Below are positions 1 to 9,700 of a stretch of DNA of 22,358 bases, piece after piece. The stretch comes from a virus, in IMG/VR virus record IMGVR_UViG_3300025736_000228, positions 1 to 22,358 of that record; one strand, given 5' to 3'. The notes under the pieces were generated by a model that was not told the origin of the DNA, did no database searches, and saw nothing but the letters and a program-made list of their open reading frames with translations. Positions within the stretch are counted from its first letter, which is position 1, and every line of letters starts with the position of its first letter. Position numbers and translations under genes: made by a program.

Positions 1-3000
1 TTTTATTGGTACTATGATCATACCTAATATATCCAACAGAAGTGCTTTGAGGGTCTCCAAAAGTTATGTAAGCTGTTTTATCATTTGGTGTAGCAAAGTG
101 CAAACCTGTATTATCATTTTCTTCTAAAGTTAATATTGCATTTGAATAAGAAGAAGCAGAAGCATCACTCTGCATAATATGTAATTTATTATCAGGACTT
201 GCTGTTCCAATACCTACATTACCTGTTATACTTACACCACATTCTATTGTTTTTAGTTTTTCATTCCCTTGATAATTCAAACAAACATTATCATAATCAA
301 CATATATTTGTGCTGTACCCGTTGTAATAGTAGTTGATGATGCTGCATATAATTGAAGTATTGTCGCAGCATTCCCTAATGAAGTACCACCTCCAATACC
401 TATATAATTTTCAGTTGCAGAACCTGCACCATATACAATCACATTACAATTTACAGCTTCATCATTATTATAATGTCTACCCATTAATCTGATATATTTT
501 GTAGTATCATCTACAATAGTATCAGACACTATAAGTTTAGCACCTGTAGTTTCAAAAATCAAATTTGGATTTGCACAAATACCATCTGCATCAGCATATG
601 TACCAACCGCATTTGCAGTTGAACCACTCCAACCAATTCTACCACTTGTACATCCAGTTACCCACTCAGCATCTGGTATCCATCGTGGATTTGATGAACT
701 TGCATTATAATCATCATTATAAAATATACCTTTAGTACCACTCTGTCCATTATCGTTGTATATCGTACCACCAATACCAACAACAAATCCACTACTACAT
801 GCATGCATTGTTAAACTGCCAGATGATGAACAAATTGCCATTGCACCATCAGATTGAAATAAACCTGTAGATATTCCTGTTATAGTAAATGTTTTAGTCC
901 AATCACCACCAATAGAAGTATTTCCCGTTAAATCACCACCAAGAATAACATTAGTACCACTTGTACTTAAACCATTAATACCCCCTGTGATTGTTCCAGC
1001 ACCACCACCAGTTTCCCATGTAGCATTACCACTTGCATCTGAAGTCAGAACACAGCCATCACTTGCTCCACTAAGCATTTGAAAACAACATGTTACTAAT
1101 GCATCGTCAATACAAACTAATTTATTATCAAATTCACCATAGATTAATGAACAAGTATTACTAATTGCAATATGTAATCTATCTGAACCTGTTTCACTAT
1201 AACCAGCATATCTTCCAAGAAACACATTTGAACTACCACTAATGTTACTACTTCCTGCTCTATACCCAAGAGCAGTGTTAGTACTACCTGTTGTATTACC
1301 ACCAAAAGCACCATCACCAATTCCTACATTATAATCACCACACGTTTTTGCGTCCAATGCACCTGTACCAACGGCAACGTTTGCACCACCACATCTATTA
1401 GCACGCAATGCATTTGCACCAATTGCAACATTTGAACCTCCCACACAATTAAAATAAAGTGTTTGATATCCAAGTGCTGTGTTTGCTGATCCATTATAAT
1501 TAGCATATAATGCTTGAGTACCAACTGCTGTATTTTCTGACCTTGTAACGTTTGAATATAATGCTCTGTACCCAATTGCAACATTATCCTGACCACGAGC
1601 ATAAGGATCACCCGTTCCCCCACTTACAGCAGCTTCAACACCATAAGTTGTACTATGACATAAATAAGGTGTACCACCACTTACAGTTGTTCCACAACCA
1701 GCAACAGTCGAACCATTGGCGAGATTTGACCAACCAATTCCTGATATTCCACCACCACCAGTTTGCCATGTAGCATTTCCACTGGCATCTGAGGTCAGAA
1801 CACAACCAGAACTTGCCCCACTTGTTACTTGAAGTTTACATGTGCTTAACTTATCATCGATTATTACTGTTTTACCAGTGAAATCACCATAAATTAATGA
1901 ACAATCTGCACAGTTACCAATATGTAATTTACTTGAACCAGTTTCACTATATCCAGCACATCTGCCAATAAATACATTATTACTACCTATTGTATTAATC
2001 GCTCCAGCACACTGTCCAATTGCAACATTACCATCACCAGTAGTATTCTCCTGTAATGCTGACGCACCAATAGCAACACCATTTGAACCACCCAAATTTT
2101 CACACAACGCCCATTTACCAATTGCAATGTTTTCAACACCAGTATTTATAGAACTCATTGTCTTCACACCAATTCCAATATTACAACCAGCAAGTAAGTT
2201 TCCACACATTGCCATATATCCAATAGCAATATTTGCTTCACCCCCTGTATTTTTTGCAAGACTTTGTGTACCAATTGCAGTATTACACGAACCACCAGTT
2301 GTAGCTGCCATTGCCATATATCCTATTGAAGTATTTTCGCTACCAGTAGTATGAACTTGCATTGATTGATATCCAATAGCAACATTTACAACACCTGTTG
2401 TATTCTTACACAATGCTTTAATTCCTACACCAACATTACCAAAACCACTAGTATTTGCTTTTATTGCTTGATAACCAATTCCAATATTACAATGACCACT
2501 AACATTTAATCCAAGTGCATCATAACCCATACCAATATTATGATTACCCGTTGTTGTATTCGCTAATACACTAAAACCAATACCAACATTATCACTACCG
2601 TTTGTTATATCTTGACCTGCACAAACACCATAAAAAGTATTACATTCACTTGTACCACTTGCAATTGTTCCACAACCAGCAACAATTGAACCACTAATTA
2701 AATTCGACCAACCAAGACAAACAGCATTTGTTTGTCCAATTACCCATTCAGCATCAGGAATCTGACGTGCAGTGAATGGACTTAAATCAGTGAGATAACT
2801 TGCAACAGCACTAAGACTTGTTGCGCCTGTTACTGCAAGTGTATCATGTAAACAAGTTGCACCTAAGATATCTAATGTAGAATTACCATCAATTGCACCA
2901 CTAACACTTAATGTAGTACCATCAAAAGTTAAACCAGATTGTGCACAAATACCACTTACACTCATATATGTACCAATAGCATTTGCAGTACTACCCGTCC

Positions 3001-3253
3001 ATGCAAGATTACTACTTCCACCACCACTACTAGTTTTTTCAATTAAATCCTCATCTCCAATACCTTCTTTATACCAATATTCAGTACCACCAATATTTAC
3101 TGTAAGTCCTGTATATCGTACCCCACCAACACCACCAGTAATAAGGGTATTAACCTCTGTTTCACCAGTATAGGGCACTTGATTATTTAAGTATCTGCTA
3201 TCCGTTGGTTTCGGAGCACCTGTTTGTATGTTATCACCTAATGCTATTGCCAT
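1..3253 (-). CDS. Type A modular tail-fibre/adhesin protein, 3' end outside the window
   Basis: The frame is open from the ATG at 3253 to the left edge, giving 1,084 codons with no stop, so the C-terminus is missing. Residues 1-75 form the type A start (MAIALGDN, KP.DSRYLN, RYTGLTVN, EYWYKEG) shared with the genes at 6746-10135 and 13382-15121. A module ending in FTARQIPDAEWV (about 159-171) is also found in two neighbours. Residues 221-437 and 556-687 are two arrays of a 17-residue N.AIG..AL..NTTG repeat, resembling the left-handed beta-roll of YadA-type heads. Around 1011-1026 is an NVGIGT.SP..KLHI motif, which in phage fibres often precedes an S74-type self-cleaving chaperone; that part would lie beyond the window. 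At least 35 cysteines are present. The gene follows the 447-residue type B gene after 12 nt, so the two are probably co-transcribed. A role as receptor-binding fibre is inferred. Confidence 0.85.
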   Translation of the reverse strand, partial: MAIALGDNIQTGAPKPTDSRYLNNQVPYTGETEVNTLITGGVGGVRYTGLTVNIGGTEYWYKEGIGDEDLIEKTSSGGGSSNLAWTGSTANAIGTYMSVSGICAQSGLTFDGTTLSVSGAIDGNSTLDILGATCLHDTLAVTGATSLSAVASYLTDLSPFTARQIPDAEWVIGQTNAVCLGWSNLISGSIVAGCGTIASGTSECNTFYGVCAGQDITNGSDNVGIGFSVLANTTTGNHNIGMGYDALGLNVSGHCNIGIGYQAIKANTSGFGNVGVGIKALCKNTTGVVNVAIGYQSMQVHTTGSENTSIGYMAMAATTGGSCNTAIGTQSLAKNTGGEANIAIGYMAMCGNLLAGCNIGIGVKTMSSINTGVENIAIGKWALCENLGGSNGVAIGASALQENTTGDGNVAIGQCAGAINTIGSNNVFIGRCAGYSETGSSKLHIGNCADCSLIYGDFTGKTVIIDDKLSTCKLQVTSGASSGCVLTSDASGNATWQTGGGGISGIGWSNLANGSTVAGCGTTVSGGTPYLCHSTTYGVEAAVSGGTGDPYARGQDNVAIGYRALYSNVTRSENTAVGTQALYANYNGSANTALGYQTLYFNCVGGSNVAIGANALRANRCGGANVAVGTGALDAKTCGDYNVGIGDGAFGGNTTGSTNTALGYRAGSSNISGSSNVFLGRYAGYSETGSDRLHIAISNTCSLIYGEFDNKLVCIDDALVTCCFQMLSGASDGCVLTSDASGNATWETGGGAGTITGGINGLSTSGTNVILGGDLTGNTSIGGDWTKTFTITGISTGLFQSDGAMAICSSSGSLTMHACSSGFVVGIGGTIYNDNGQSGTKGIFYNDDYNASSSNPRWIPDAEWVTGCTSGRIGWSGSTANAVGTYADADGICANPNLIFETTGAKLIVSDTIVDDTTKYIRLMGRHYNNDEAVNCNVIVYGAGSATENYIGIGGGTSLGNAATILQLYAASSTTITTGTAQIYVDYDNVCLNYQGNEKLKTIECGVSITGNVGIGTASPDNKLHIMQSDASASSYSNAILTLEENDNTGLHFATPNDKTAYITFGDPQSTSVGYIRYDHSTNK
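1193..1588 (-). repeat. Second head-type repeat array, 8 units of about 51 nt
   Basis: Residues 556-687 of the overlapping fibre gene contain eight imperfect units of the N.A(I/L/V)G..AL..N pattern, ending in an NVFLGRYAGYSETGS capping unit. The first array of the same protein ends in a nearly identical cap. Confidence 0.85.
1943..2593 (-). repeat. First head-type repeat array, 13 units of about 51 nt
   Basis: Residues 221-437 of the fibre gene contain thirteen imperfect 17-residue units (NVGIGFSVLAN, NIGMGYDALGLN, and so on to NVFIGRCAGYSETGS). The period and the conserved Gly and Asn positions match beta-roll repeats of trimeric adhesin heads. The diverged units suggest an old expansion. 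Confidence 0.85.
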
Positions 3254-3265
3254 TTCTTATCGTTT

Positions 3266-4609
3266 TTAATATGTTCTAAATGCTATTGGTTCACCATCAG
3301 TTGCAGCGAATCCACTCATATATACTTTATAACTCACAGCACTCCAACAACCACCGCTATCGGTTACGTCAAGAATACAACTATTGGGGTATTTATCTGA
3401 AGCACATCCTCTATCAACAAATCCACAATTACCAACCGCCACAAACCATTTTGTTCTATCTGCACATATTTCTGGCATTGCAAACCATGTCCATTCACTA
3501 CTACTACCGAATGTAACACTTATTGATGTTCCGACAGCAAGAACAACGGGAGTTCCAGTATTAACAAGTGCACTATCAATAGTAGGACAAACACCACAGG
3601 TTTCAACACCCCAGAAATACGGATAAACACTACATTTACTTACATTCTTATTGAATGAACTGCTTTGTGTACTACAACCAGTGATTCTAAATGTCCATGT
3701 TTGTGGAGCAGCATTTGTAAGTGTTCCAATTGACAGGTTTTCCGCATAATCATTTGCTAATCCAGTTCCTAACGTAGTACCACTTGTTACATTGAGAATA
3801 CCAATACTATTTGTTGCCACATTATCACAAGTGCTTGTTGCCCAAGTAAAACTTTTTGTTCCATCAACAACAGTACCAACTTCTACTGGAGACGTGATGT
3901 TAACTGCAAATGCACTAAATGCGGGTTCGATATATGGTGCAAGCATTTCCTGTAATAGATATTCCAGAGTTTGTCCAGTTAATGTTGCACCTGCCGTTAT
4001 TCCACCAACAGTACATGTTGCAGGACTGTTATTTGAATACAATCCACCACCAGTTGTACAACCAGTCACCCATTCAGCATCAGGAATCTGACGTGCAGTA
4101 AATGGACTTAAATCACTGAGATAAGTTGCAACAGCACTAAGACTGGTTGCACCAGTTACATCAAGTGTGCTGTGTAATGAAGTTGCACCTAAGATATCTA
4201 ATGTACTCTCGGCATCAATTGCACCAATTACACCAACAGCACCAGTTAAACCAATATCAGTTGCTGTTGCATTAAACGCTGTTAATCCACTCAATGCCAA
4301 TGTATGAGCACAACTAATTGTGGTGTCACCTGTTAATGCACCACCAAGCACAACGTTTACACCACTTGTACTTAAACCATTAGCACCACCAGTAATTGTA
4401 CCAGCACCAGTAGTTTCCCATGTTGCATTCCCACTAGCATCTGAAGTCAGAACTTTACTAACACCAGCGTTATCACAAATACTTAGTGTCGAACCGCTTT
4501 CCAAATCGAAAATCCCGTATATCTGCGTACAACCCGATAAATTCATAACATCACCTGAACACTGTTCAAATTTTGTACAACTAAAATTCGGTTTTGTATC
4601 AATTGCCAT
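3266..4609 (-). CDS. Type B fibre protein, 447 aa
   Basis: The N-terminus MAIDTKPNFSCTKF...LSGCTQI matches the type B start of the genes at 10164-11219 and 15133-16308. Residues 52-66 carry a VLTSDASGNATWET module also seen twice in the downstream type A protein. Residues 76-97 carry the NGL....V.LGG.LTGDT.I element, and about 168-184 the SPFTARQIPDAEWVTGC module. From about residue 198 the protein has the C-terminal domain common to the three B proteins: TVGGI..G..L...LLQEMLAP, then EVG, then YPYFWG, then a stretch rich in W and F, and a final YKVYMSG. About 19 cysteines (over 4%) are unusually many for a virion protein. No enzyme motif is visible. It begins a B-A pair with the downstream 1..3253 gene and follows its own promoter motif and a terminator. 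A structural, fibre-associated role is inferred from composition and company. Confidence 0.85.
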   Translation of the reverse strand: MAIDTKPNFSCTKFEQCSGDVMNLSGCTQIYGIFDLESGSTLSICDNAGVSKVLTSDASGNATWETTGAGTITGGANGLSTSGVNVVLGGALTGDTTISCAHTLALSGLTAFNATATDIGLTGAVGVIGAIDAESTLDILGATSLHSTLDVTGATSLSAVATYLSDLSPFTARQIPDAEWVTGCTTGGGLYSNNSPATCTVGGITAGATLTGQTLEYLLQEMLAPYIEPAFSAFAVNITSPVEVGTVVDGTKSFTWATSTCDNVATNSIGILNVTSGTTLGTGLANDYAENLSIGTLTNAAPQTWTFRITGCSTQSSSFNKNVSKCSVYPYFWGVETCGVCPTIDSALVNTGTPVVLAVGTSISVTFGSSSEWTWFAMPEICADRTKWFVAVGNCGFVDRGCASDKYPNSCILDVTDSGGCWSAVSYKVYMSGFAATDGEPIAFRTY

Positions 4610-4650
4610 ATTATTTCATTTATATTTTTAAATTAATTATAGTAACTATT

Positions 4651-4659
4651 GATAAATAC
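4651..4659 (-). promoter_or_regulatory. GTATTTATC motif, putative phage promoter
   Basis: On the minus strand this reads AAGTATTTATCAATAG, about 42 nt before the start of the 447-residue gene and just downstream of a terminator. The same core recurs at five other places in the window. A 13-nt direct repeat of TTTAAGTAT (4656-4664 and 4669-4677) overlaps it. Promoter function is inferred from the repeated position. Confidence 0.45.
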
Positions 4660-4691
4660 TTAAACCTGATACTTAAATCGGAGAAGAAAAG

Positions 4692-4726
4692 AAAAAAATA
4701 AACCCACTCGTTTAAGTGGGTTTATT
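4692..4726 (-). terminator. Rho-independent terminator after the glycosyltransferase-like gene
   Basis: Minus-strand AATAAACCCACT (4726-4715) and AGTGGGTTTATT (4708-4697) form a perfect 12-bp stem with loop TAAACG, running directly into a T run. It lies 17 nt past the stop of the 305-residue gene and closes the inserted GIY-YIG/glycosyltransferase unit. Confidence 0.9.
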
Positions 4727-4743
4727 AAAAATAAAATAATAAC

Positions 4744-5661
4744 TTATTTTTGTTTATTCACGGCTTCAATAATTTTATTGATATCCAACATATTTACCGT
4801 ATCATAAGGAAAATTTTGGATTTGTCCACTAATATCGTCTTGTAAATATGTGAATTTATTAAGTTCTCTCATGTGTTCGACATTTGGTAAAATATTAATG
4901 TTTTCTTCATAACCAAAAACTTTGGGTGAATTCCCAATCCAAACAACAGTACTTTGCAAATCAAGTGCAGCAGCCACATGTTGAGCAAAACTATCAATAA
5001 ATAATCTCTTGGTACTAAGTGGAAATACTGCATACATTTCCCTAAATGGTAATGTCAATAATTCCGTGCCTTGAAGTGCTGGTTGTTCTGGTGTTCTAAT
5101 ATGCAATATTCGATATGATTTACTGAAATAATTCACGAGTTTTTGTGCAATTTCAATTGGCATATCCCTGTACCACGATTTCTTGCTGTATTGGGCATTT
5201 GGAAACCCGCCATGCGTTTGTAATAACATAATTGGTCTGTTGTCTGGTTTTATCTTATCTCTCGCAATTTCAATCTCTCTAGGGTTCAAATAGATTTTGG
5301 GTTTAACACCATCATAAGGCACATTAAACATTTTACACCAAGTTTCTGTTAAATGTTCTTTTCTCAGTATGTGATTGGTTTCGTTATAAGGGTCTTGTTT
5401 CATTATAATCGTATCGTCCTTAAGATAGTCATCTTTAAAATACTGCATTTGATTAAAAACATAAAAACGAAATATATCGGGATTATAAAATGCGGGTCCG
5501 TCCCACGGGGTTACCCATATCAACTTCCTATCGGGATATTCTTTTTTTATTGCACGAATGACTGCCGTTGCACAAACTTGCTTACCATGCCCCCCAGCAC
5601 TCTCAAAAATTATATACTTATCATTGTCCCTAATTTTGTTGTCGATTATCATAAATTTCAT
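4744..5661 (-). CDS. Glycosyltransferase-like protein, GT9 (heptosyltransferase)-like, 305 aa
   Basis: The protein looks like a two-domain GT-B transferase. Residues 16-53 (IIFESAGGHGKQVCATAVIRAIKKEYPD...IWVTPW) match the N-terminal glycine loop and first helix of ADP-heptose:LPS heptosyltransferase-like proteins. Residues 219-251 (RLFIDSFAQHVAAAL...VVWIGNSPKVFGY) match the C-terminal donor-site region, where such enzymes have DSG..HLAAA. The Asp usual after the glycine loop in GT9 enzymes is replaced by Lys27 (GHGK), so a heptosyl transfer reaction should not be assumed. There is no signal peptide or membrane segment, so it is probably cytoplasmic. It starts 7 nt after the GIY-YIG stop and ends at a strong terminator, inside the fibre locus. 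It may sugar-modify fibres or a host surface component, but nothing in the sequence decides this. Confidence 0.75.
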   Translation of the reverse strand: MKFMIIDNKIRDNDKYIIFESAGGHGKQVCATAVIRAIKKEYPDRKLIWVTPWDGPAFYNPDIFRFYVFNQMQYFKDDYLKDDTIIMKQDPYNETNHILRKEHLTETWCKMFNVPYDGVKPKIYLNPREIEIARDKIKPDNRPIMLLQTHGGFPNAQYSKKSWYRDMPIEIAQKLVNYFSKSYRILHIRTPEQPALQGTELLTLPFREMYAVFPLSTKRLFIDSFAQHVAAALDLQSTVVWIGNSPKVFGYEENINILPNVEHMRELNKFTYLQDDISGQIQNFPYDTVNMLDINKIIEAVNKQK

Positions 5662-5668
5662 TATTAAT

Positions 5669-6628
5669 TTAATTATTATTTTTATTTATTGTGTTTTTAT
5701 ATTTAAAAATAAAACCTTTACATGTTTTAGTAATGCCTTTTAAATTTGTTACAATTAAACCACCACTTATATTTAATGTTCTCTTTGCTTCACCAATAGA
5801 TATAAACTCTGCAATCATATTATTATTTAAATCATATTGTATTATTGGTTTTAGCATTTTTGAATATTTACCAACGTGCTTAATTATATGTGTAGGTTTT
5901 TTATCTTTATAATACCATAAATAACCACCAGCTTGTTCAGTTTTCTTTTTTAAACAACAATTTATTGTTGGTTGACCAATATTAGTTAAATTTGAAGCCT
6001 CTTTTTGACTTTTATATTCTTTAATAAACTTACCATCAAACGAATATTGAATTATGGGTGTACAATGTTTTACCAAATCTTTAAAAACAAACAAATCTGC
6101 TTTTTCTTTAGATAAAAACAAATATGTAGCACGATAAGATTTTTTCCCTCTTTGGTCAATTACATGCGATATTAATCCTGCATTCACATTATATGTATTT
6201 GCAACTTCATTGACTGAATCATATCTTTTTAAAAATTTACCATCTTCAGAATATTGATAAACAGGTTTTAAATAAGTACACCCACCATCACCACCATCGG
6301 TTAAATTAGTTAGTTTAAACCCATTGTCTCTATATTTTTTTATATGGTAGATTTCCAATCTTTGATGTTCAAACATATTTGAATCAGAATTAAACAACTT
6401 ATCGCACTCGTCAATTATTTTCATTTCTGGTTTCAGACCTAATCCAAGAATTTTATTGATAATGTTTTTTTTGTAAGTATTTTTCTCTCTCTTTTTACCA
6501 TTAATATTTAAATGTTGAGCAAATCTTCTTTTTAAATTTTCAGCATATCCAACATAAAATATTTTATTATTTCTTGGGTCAACTAATCCATAAATATAAA
6601 TCTTATTATTAATTTTTTTATATGCCAA
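5669..6628 (-). CDS. GIY-YIG homing endonuclease with three NUMOD1-like repeats, 319 aa
   Basis: Residues 11-40 contain the GIY-YIG core (YIYGLVDPRNNKIFYVGYAENLKRRFAQHL in two parts: YIYG at 11-14 and YVG at 25-27), with R34/R35 in the expected catalytic position and E87 or E92 as candidate metal ligand. LTNLTDGGDGG (107-117) closes the domain. Three C-terminal repeats follow at about 122-165, 191-235 and 260-305, each starting with (V/I)(Y/I)QY....(G/N)..(I/L) and a short helix-turn-helix, as in NUMOD1 DNA-binding modules. The start is TTG at 6628 because no ATG precedes the catalytic core. A 16-nt perfect palindrome (6627-6642) overlaps that start. The gene has a putative promoter motif 25 nt upstream and is followed closely by the glycosyltransferase-like gene. 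It is a free-standing mobile element, since no intron or intein features surround it. Confidence 0.88.
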   Translation of the reverse strand: MAYKKINNKIYIYGLVDPRNNKIFYVGYAENLKRRFAQHLNINGKKREKNTYKKNIINKILGLGLKPEMKIIDECDKLFNSDSNMFEHQRLEIYHIKKYRDNGFKLTNLTDGGDGGCTYLKPVYQYSEDGKFLKRYDSVNEVANTYNVNAGLISHVIDQRGKKSYRATYLFLSKEKADLFVFKDLVKHCTPIIQYSFDGKFIKEYKSQKEASNLTNIGQPTINCCLKKKTEQAGGYLWYYKDKKPTHIIKHVGKYSKMLKPIIQYDLNNNMIAEFISIGEAKRTLNISGGLIVTNLKGITKTCKGFIFKYKNTINKNNN

Positions 6629-6652
6629 ATTTTATAAAATTTTATACTTTTT

Positions 6653-6661
6653 TATAAATAC
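6653..6661 (-). promoter_or_regulatory. GTATTTATA motif, putative phage promoter
   Basis: Minus-strand AACGTATTTATAAAAAAG lies about 25 nt before the TTG start of the GIY-YIG gene, after a terminator and a small GGTTTT/AAAACC hairpin (6665-6681). It shares its core with five other intergenic sites. Confidence 0.45.
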
Positions 6662-6693
6662 GTTGGTTTTCCGCAAAAACCTAAATACTAACA

Positions 6694-6728
6694 AAAAAAA
6701 ATGGAAAACTTTCGAATCCCATTTTTTT
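6694..6728 (-). terminator. Terminator after the 1129-residue fibre gene
   Basis: Minus-strand AAAAAAATGGGA and TTTCCATTTTTTT form a stem around a TTCGAAAG-type loop, followed by a run of nine T. It begins 18 nt after the stop of the fibre gene. A T run also exists on the other side, so it could work in both directions. Confidence 0.75.
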
Positions 6729-6745
6729 ATCTATTTTAACTCATA

Positions 6746-9700
6746 TTAATTAATATATGCTAAACTAAACCATTCATTTGTTGCACCATATACAAGTTCA
6801 AGAGCACCATAATCTGTATTAATTAAAGCACATTGTGAACCATCGATTGTTAATCCACTACTAGCATCAATAGTAATTGGAGCAGCCAATGCATTACCAC
6901 AAGCATCTTTAATCTTAAATGCCTGTCCATCTTGTGGACTTGCAGGTAATGTAAATGTTGTAGCACCACTTATTAATTGTACATATGTACTTGCTGTTGT
7001 ACCAGTAGCATTTGCACTAACAATAGTTTTGTTATAAATATTATTGTCTTCACCAAGTTCAGTACCTGCAACTGTTCTTACTTCACCACCAGAATTTCTA
7101 ACGAGAACAGCATCACTCGTAGTACCAGCAGTTGGAGTTTGACTAAGTGTTAATTTAGCGTCAAGTGTTACTGTTTTAGCAGCAAAATCACCAGATATTA
7201 ATGAACATGATTGTGAATTTGCTATATGTAATTTATTCGAACCAGTTTCACTATATCCTGCTTGATATCCTATTACAACATTAGTGCTACCTGTTACATT
7301 ACTATAAAATGCACATCTACCTTGTACTACGTTATTACAACCAGTTGTATTTTCATATCCTGCACGATATCCCATTGCAATATTATCACAACCAGTTGTA
7401 TTATGTAAAAGTGCATTCATTCCTTGTGCAATATTATAATCACCGCTTGTATTTTCACAAAGTGCTGCATAACCTTGTGCAAGATTACGACAACCATCTA
7501 TATTATAAGCAAGTGCATAACTACCAATTGCTAAATTATCACGACCTTCGGTATTTGCACAAAGTGCATAAAAACCTTGTGCTACATTATATCTACCACT
7601 TGTATTACTACAAAGTGCATAAATTCCTTGTGCAATATTACCTTCACCAGTTGTATTTGCACTTAATGCCCCACAACCAATACCAATATTATCTGTACCA
7701 CTACCATTTGAACCTGCACCACCAAGATAAATTGAACTAATTTCACTTGTACTTGTTCTCAACATCGTTACACCGCTTATTTGATAACCACAAGTTGTGT
7801 TTAATTCAGCACCATCACAAATACTAAGTGTATATGCACCACTAATTGCAGTATCACCAGTTAAAGCACCACCAAGTACAGCATTTGTTCCGACTTTTGT
7901 TAAACCATTATTAACGGTTTGTACACCAGCAGTGCTTGTGCAACCAGTCACCCATGCAGCATCAGGAATTTGACGTGCAGTAAATGGACTTAAATCACTG
8001 AGATAACTTGCAACAGCACTAAGACTTGTTACGCCTGTTACATCAAGTGTGCTATGAAGTGTTGTAGCACCAAGAATATCAAGTGTGCTCTCGGCATCAA
8101 TTGCACCCGAAGCATTAAGACTCGTAATTGTTGTTGCACCAGTTACATCAAGTGTGCTATGAAGTGTTGTAGCACCAAGAATATCAAGTGTACTGCTACC
8201 ATCAATTGCACCAATTACACCAACAGCACCAGTTAAACCAATATCAGTTGCTGTTGCATTAAACGCTGTTAATGAACTAAGTGCCAATGTATGAGCACCA
8301 CTAATTGTAGTATCACCAGTTAAAGCACCACCAAGAACAACGTTTGAACCAACTTTTGTTAAACCATTATTTGCACTATTAATTGGAGTGCCAAGTGCTG
8401 ATATAAGGTCAACACAAGCAACAACAAGACAATCAGTAGAATTATATCCAACTGGAATAGCATCAGTAACACCACAAGAAGCAGCATTTACATTAAGAAT
8501 ACCACTTGCTAAACTTAATGCATTTCCAGCAATCGATGAATCAACAACTAAACCACTTGATGTATTTAATCCTGAATTTGAACCCAGATTAACACAAATA
8601 GTTTTTGTTTCACCAACAGTTGATATTGCAATACCCGCACCCGCATTAACATCCAGCAATTGTGAAAATTTAGTAAATACCAATGGTGTTGTTCCAACAG
8701 TAATTGGGTCTTTAGTTATAAGTATCCAAGATGAATTGATTTGAGTATCACCACTTAATACAGGAATTAACGCACCTTCAGTTACTTCACCAACAGTAGT
8801 TCCATCAAAATCATTTGAACGTGTCCATGAAGCACCAGAAACAACGTCATAAATACCATTTGTCTCACCACTTGTTTGATTTTTTACAAGAACTCTATCA
8901 CCCTCTACAAGACTAACACTATCAATAGTCTGAAGATCATTTAACGTAATATTAACGGTTGTTGCTACCAAAACCGCTGATTTGGGGTCTAAACCACTTG
9001 CAACAGTATCAACATATAATTTACTTACTAAAGAATTATTAACAAAAGTATCCATATAATCAGCACCATAACATAAACCTTTTAAATTACTTGTGATAAT
9101 TGTACCACCAGAAAGTGACATAGTTAAATTATTATCAGTTTCAACTATTATATTTTCTTCCGTATATATTTGTAAGGTATTCAAACAACTTGCATTTGTA
9201 CCTAAACAAAGGTCAAAATCACCAGTAATTGCTGTATTTGCAACTAATACACCACCAAGACAAACATCTTGACCAGTAGTTCCAATACCATTTGTTGCAC
9301 CAGTTAAACCACCAAGTGATGACAATGTTGTTTTAGAAATTGCACCATCACTTGAATCATATGTTAATATATCACCAACATATGTTGCAGGTGTACTTTT
9401 TAATCTTACCTCACCACATAAATTAATTGCAGTACTACCAGTTAAATTAATATTTGTATGACTAAATGATAGGTCATAAGTGCCTGTTAAACTTGTATTA
9501 CCTGTTAAAGCACCACCAAGTACAGCATTTGTTCCGACTTTTGTTAAACCATTATTAACGGTTTGTATACCAGCAGTGCTTGTGCAACCAGTTACCCATT
9601 CAGCATCAGGAATTTGACGTGCAGTAAATGGACTTTTATTACTATCATAAGAAGCGACTTCTTTTACAGATATTGCACTACCATCAAGTGTTAATGCACC

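Noticed and set aside
1193-2593. Regularly spaced repeats that could be mistaken for a CRISPR array
   Set aside because: Units are about 51 nt, diverged, in frame and code for beta-roll repeats. There are no conserved direct repeats with unique spacers.
7309-8744. Several plus-strand reading frames of 60-143 codons inside fibre genes
   Set aside because: They are reverse-strand shadows of repetitive fibre codons, with biased low-complexity His/Tyr/Leu or Ser/Thr/Cys content and no leader or context.
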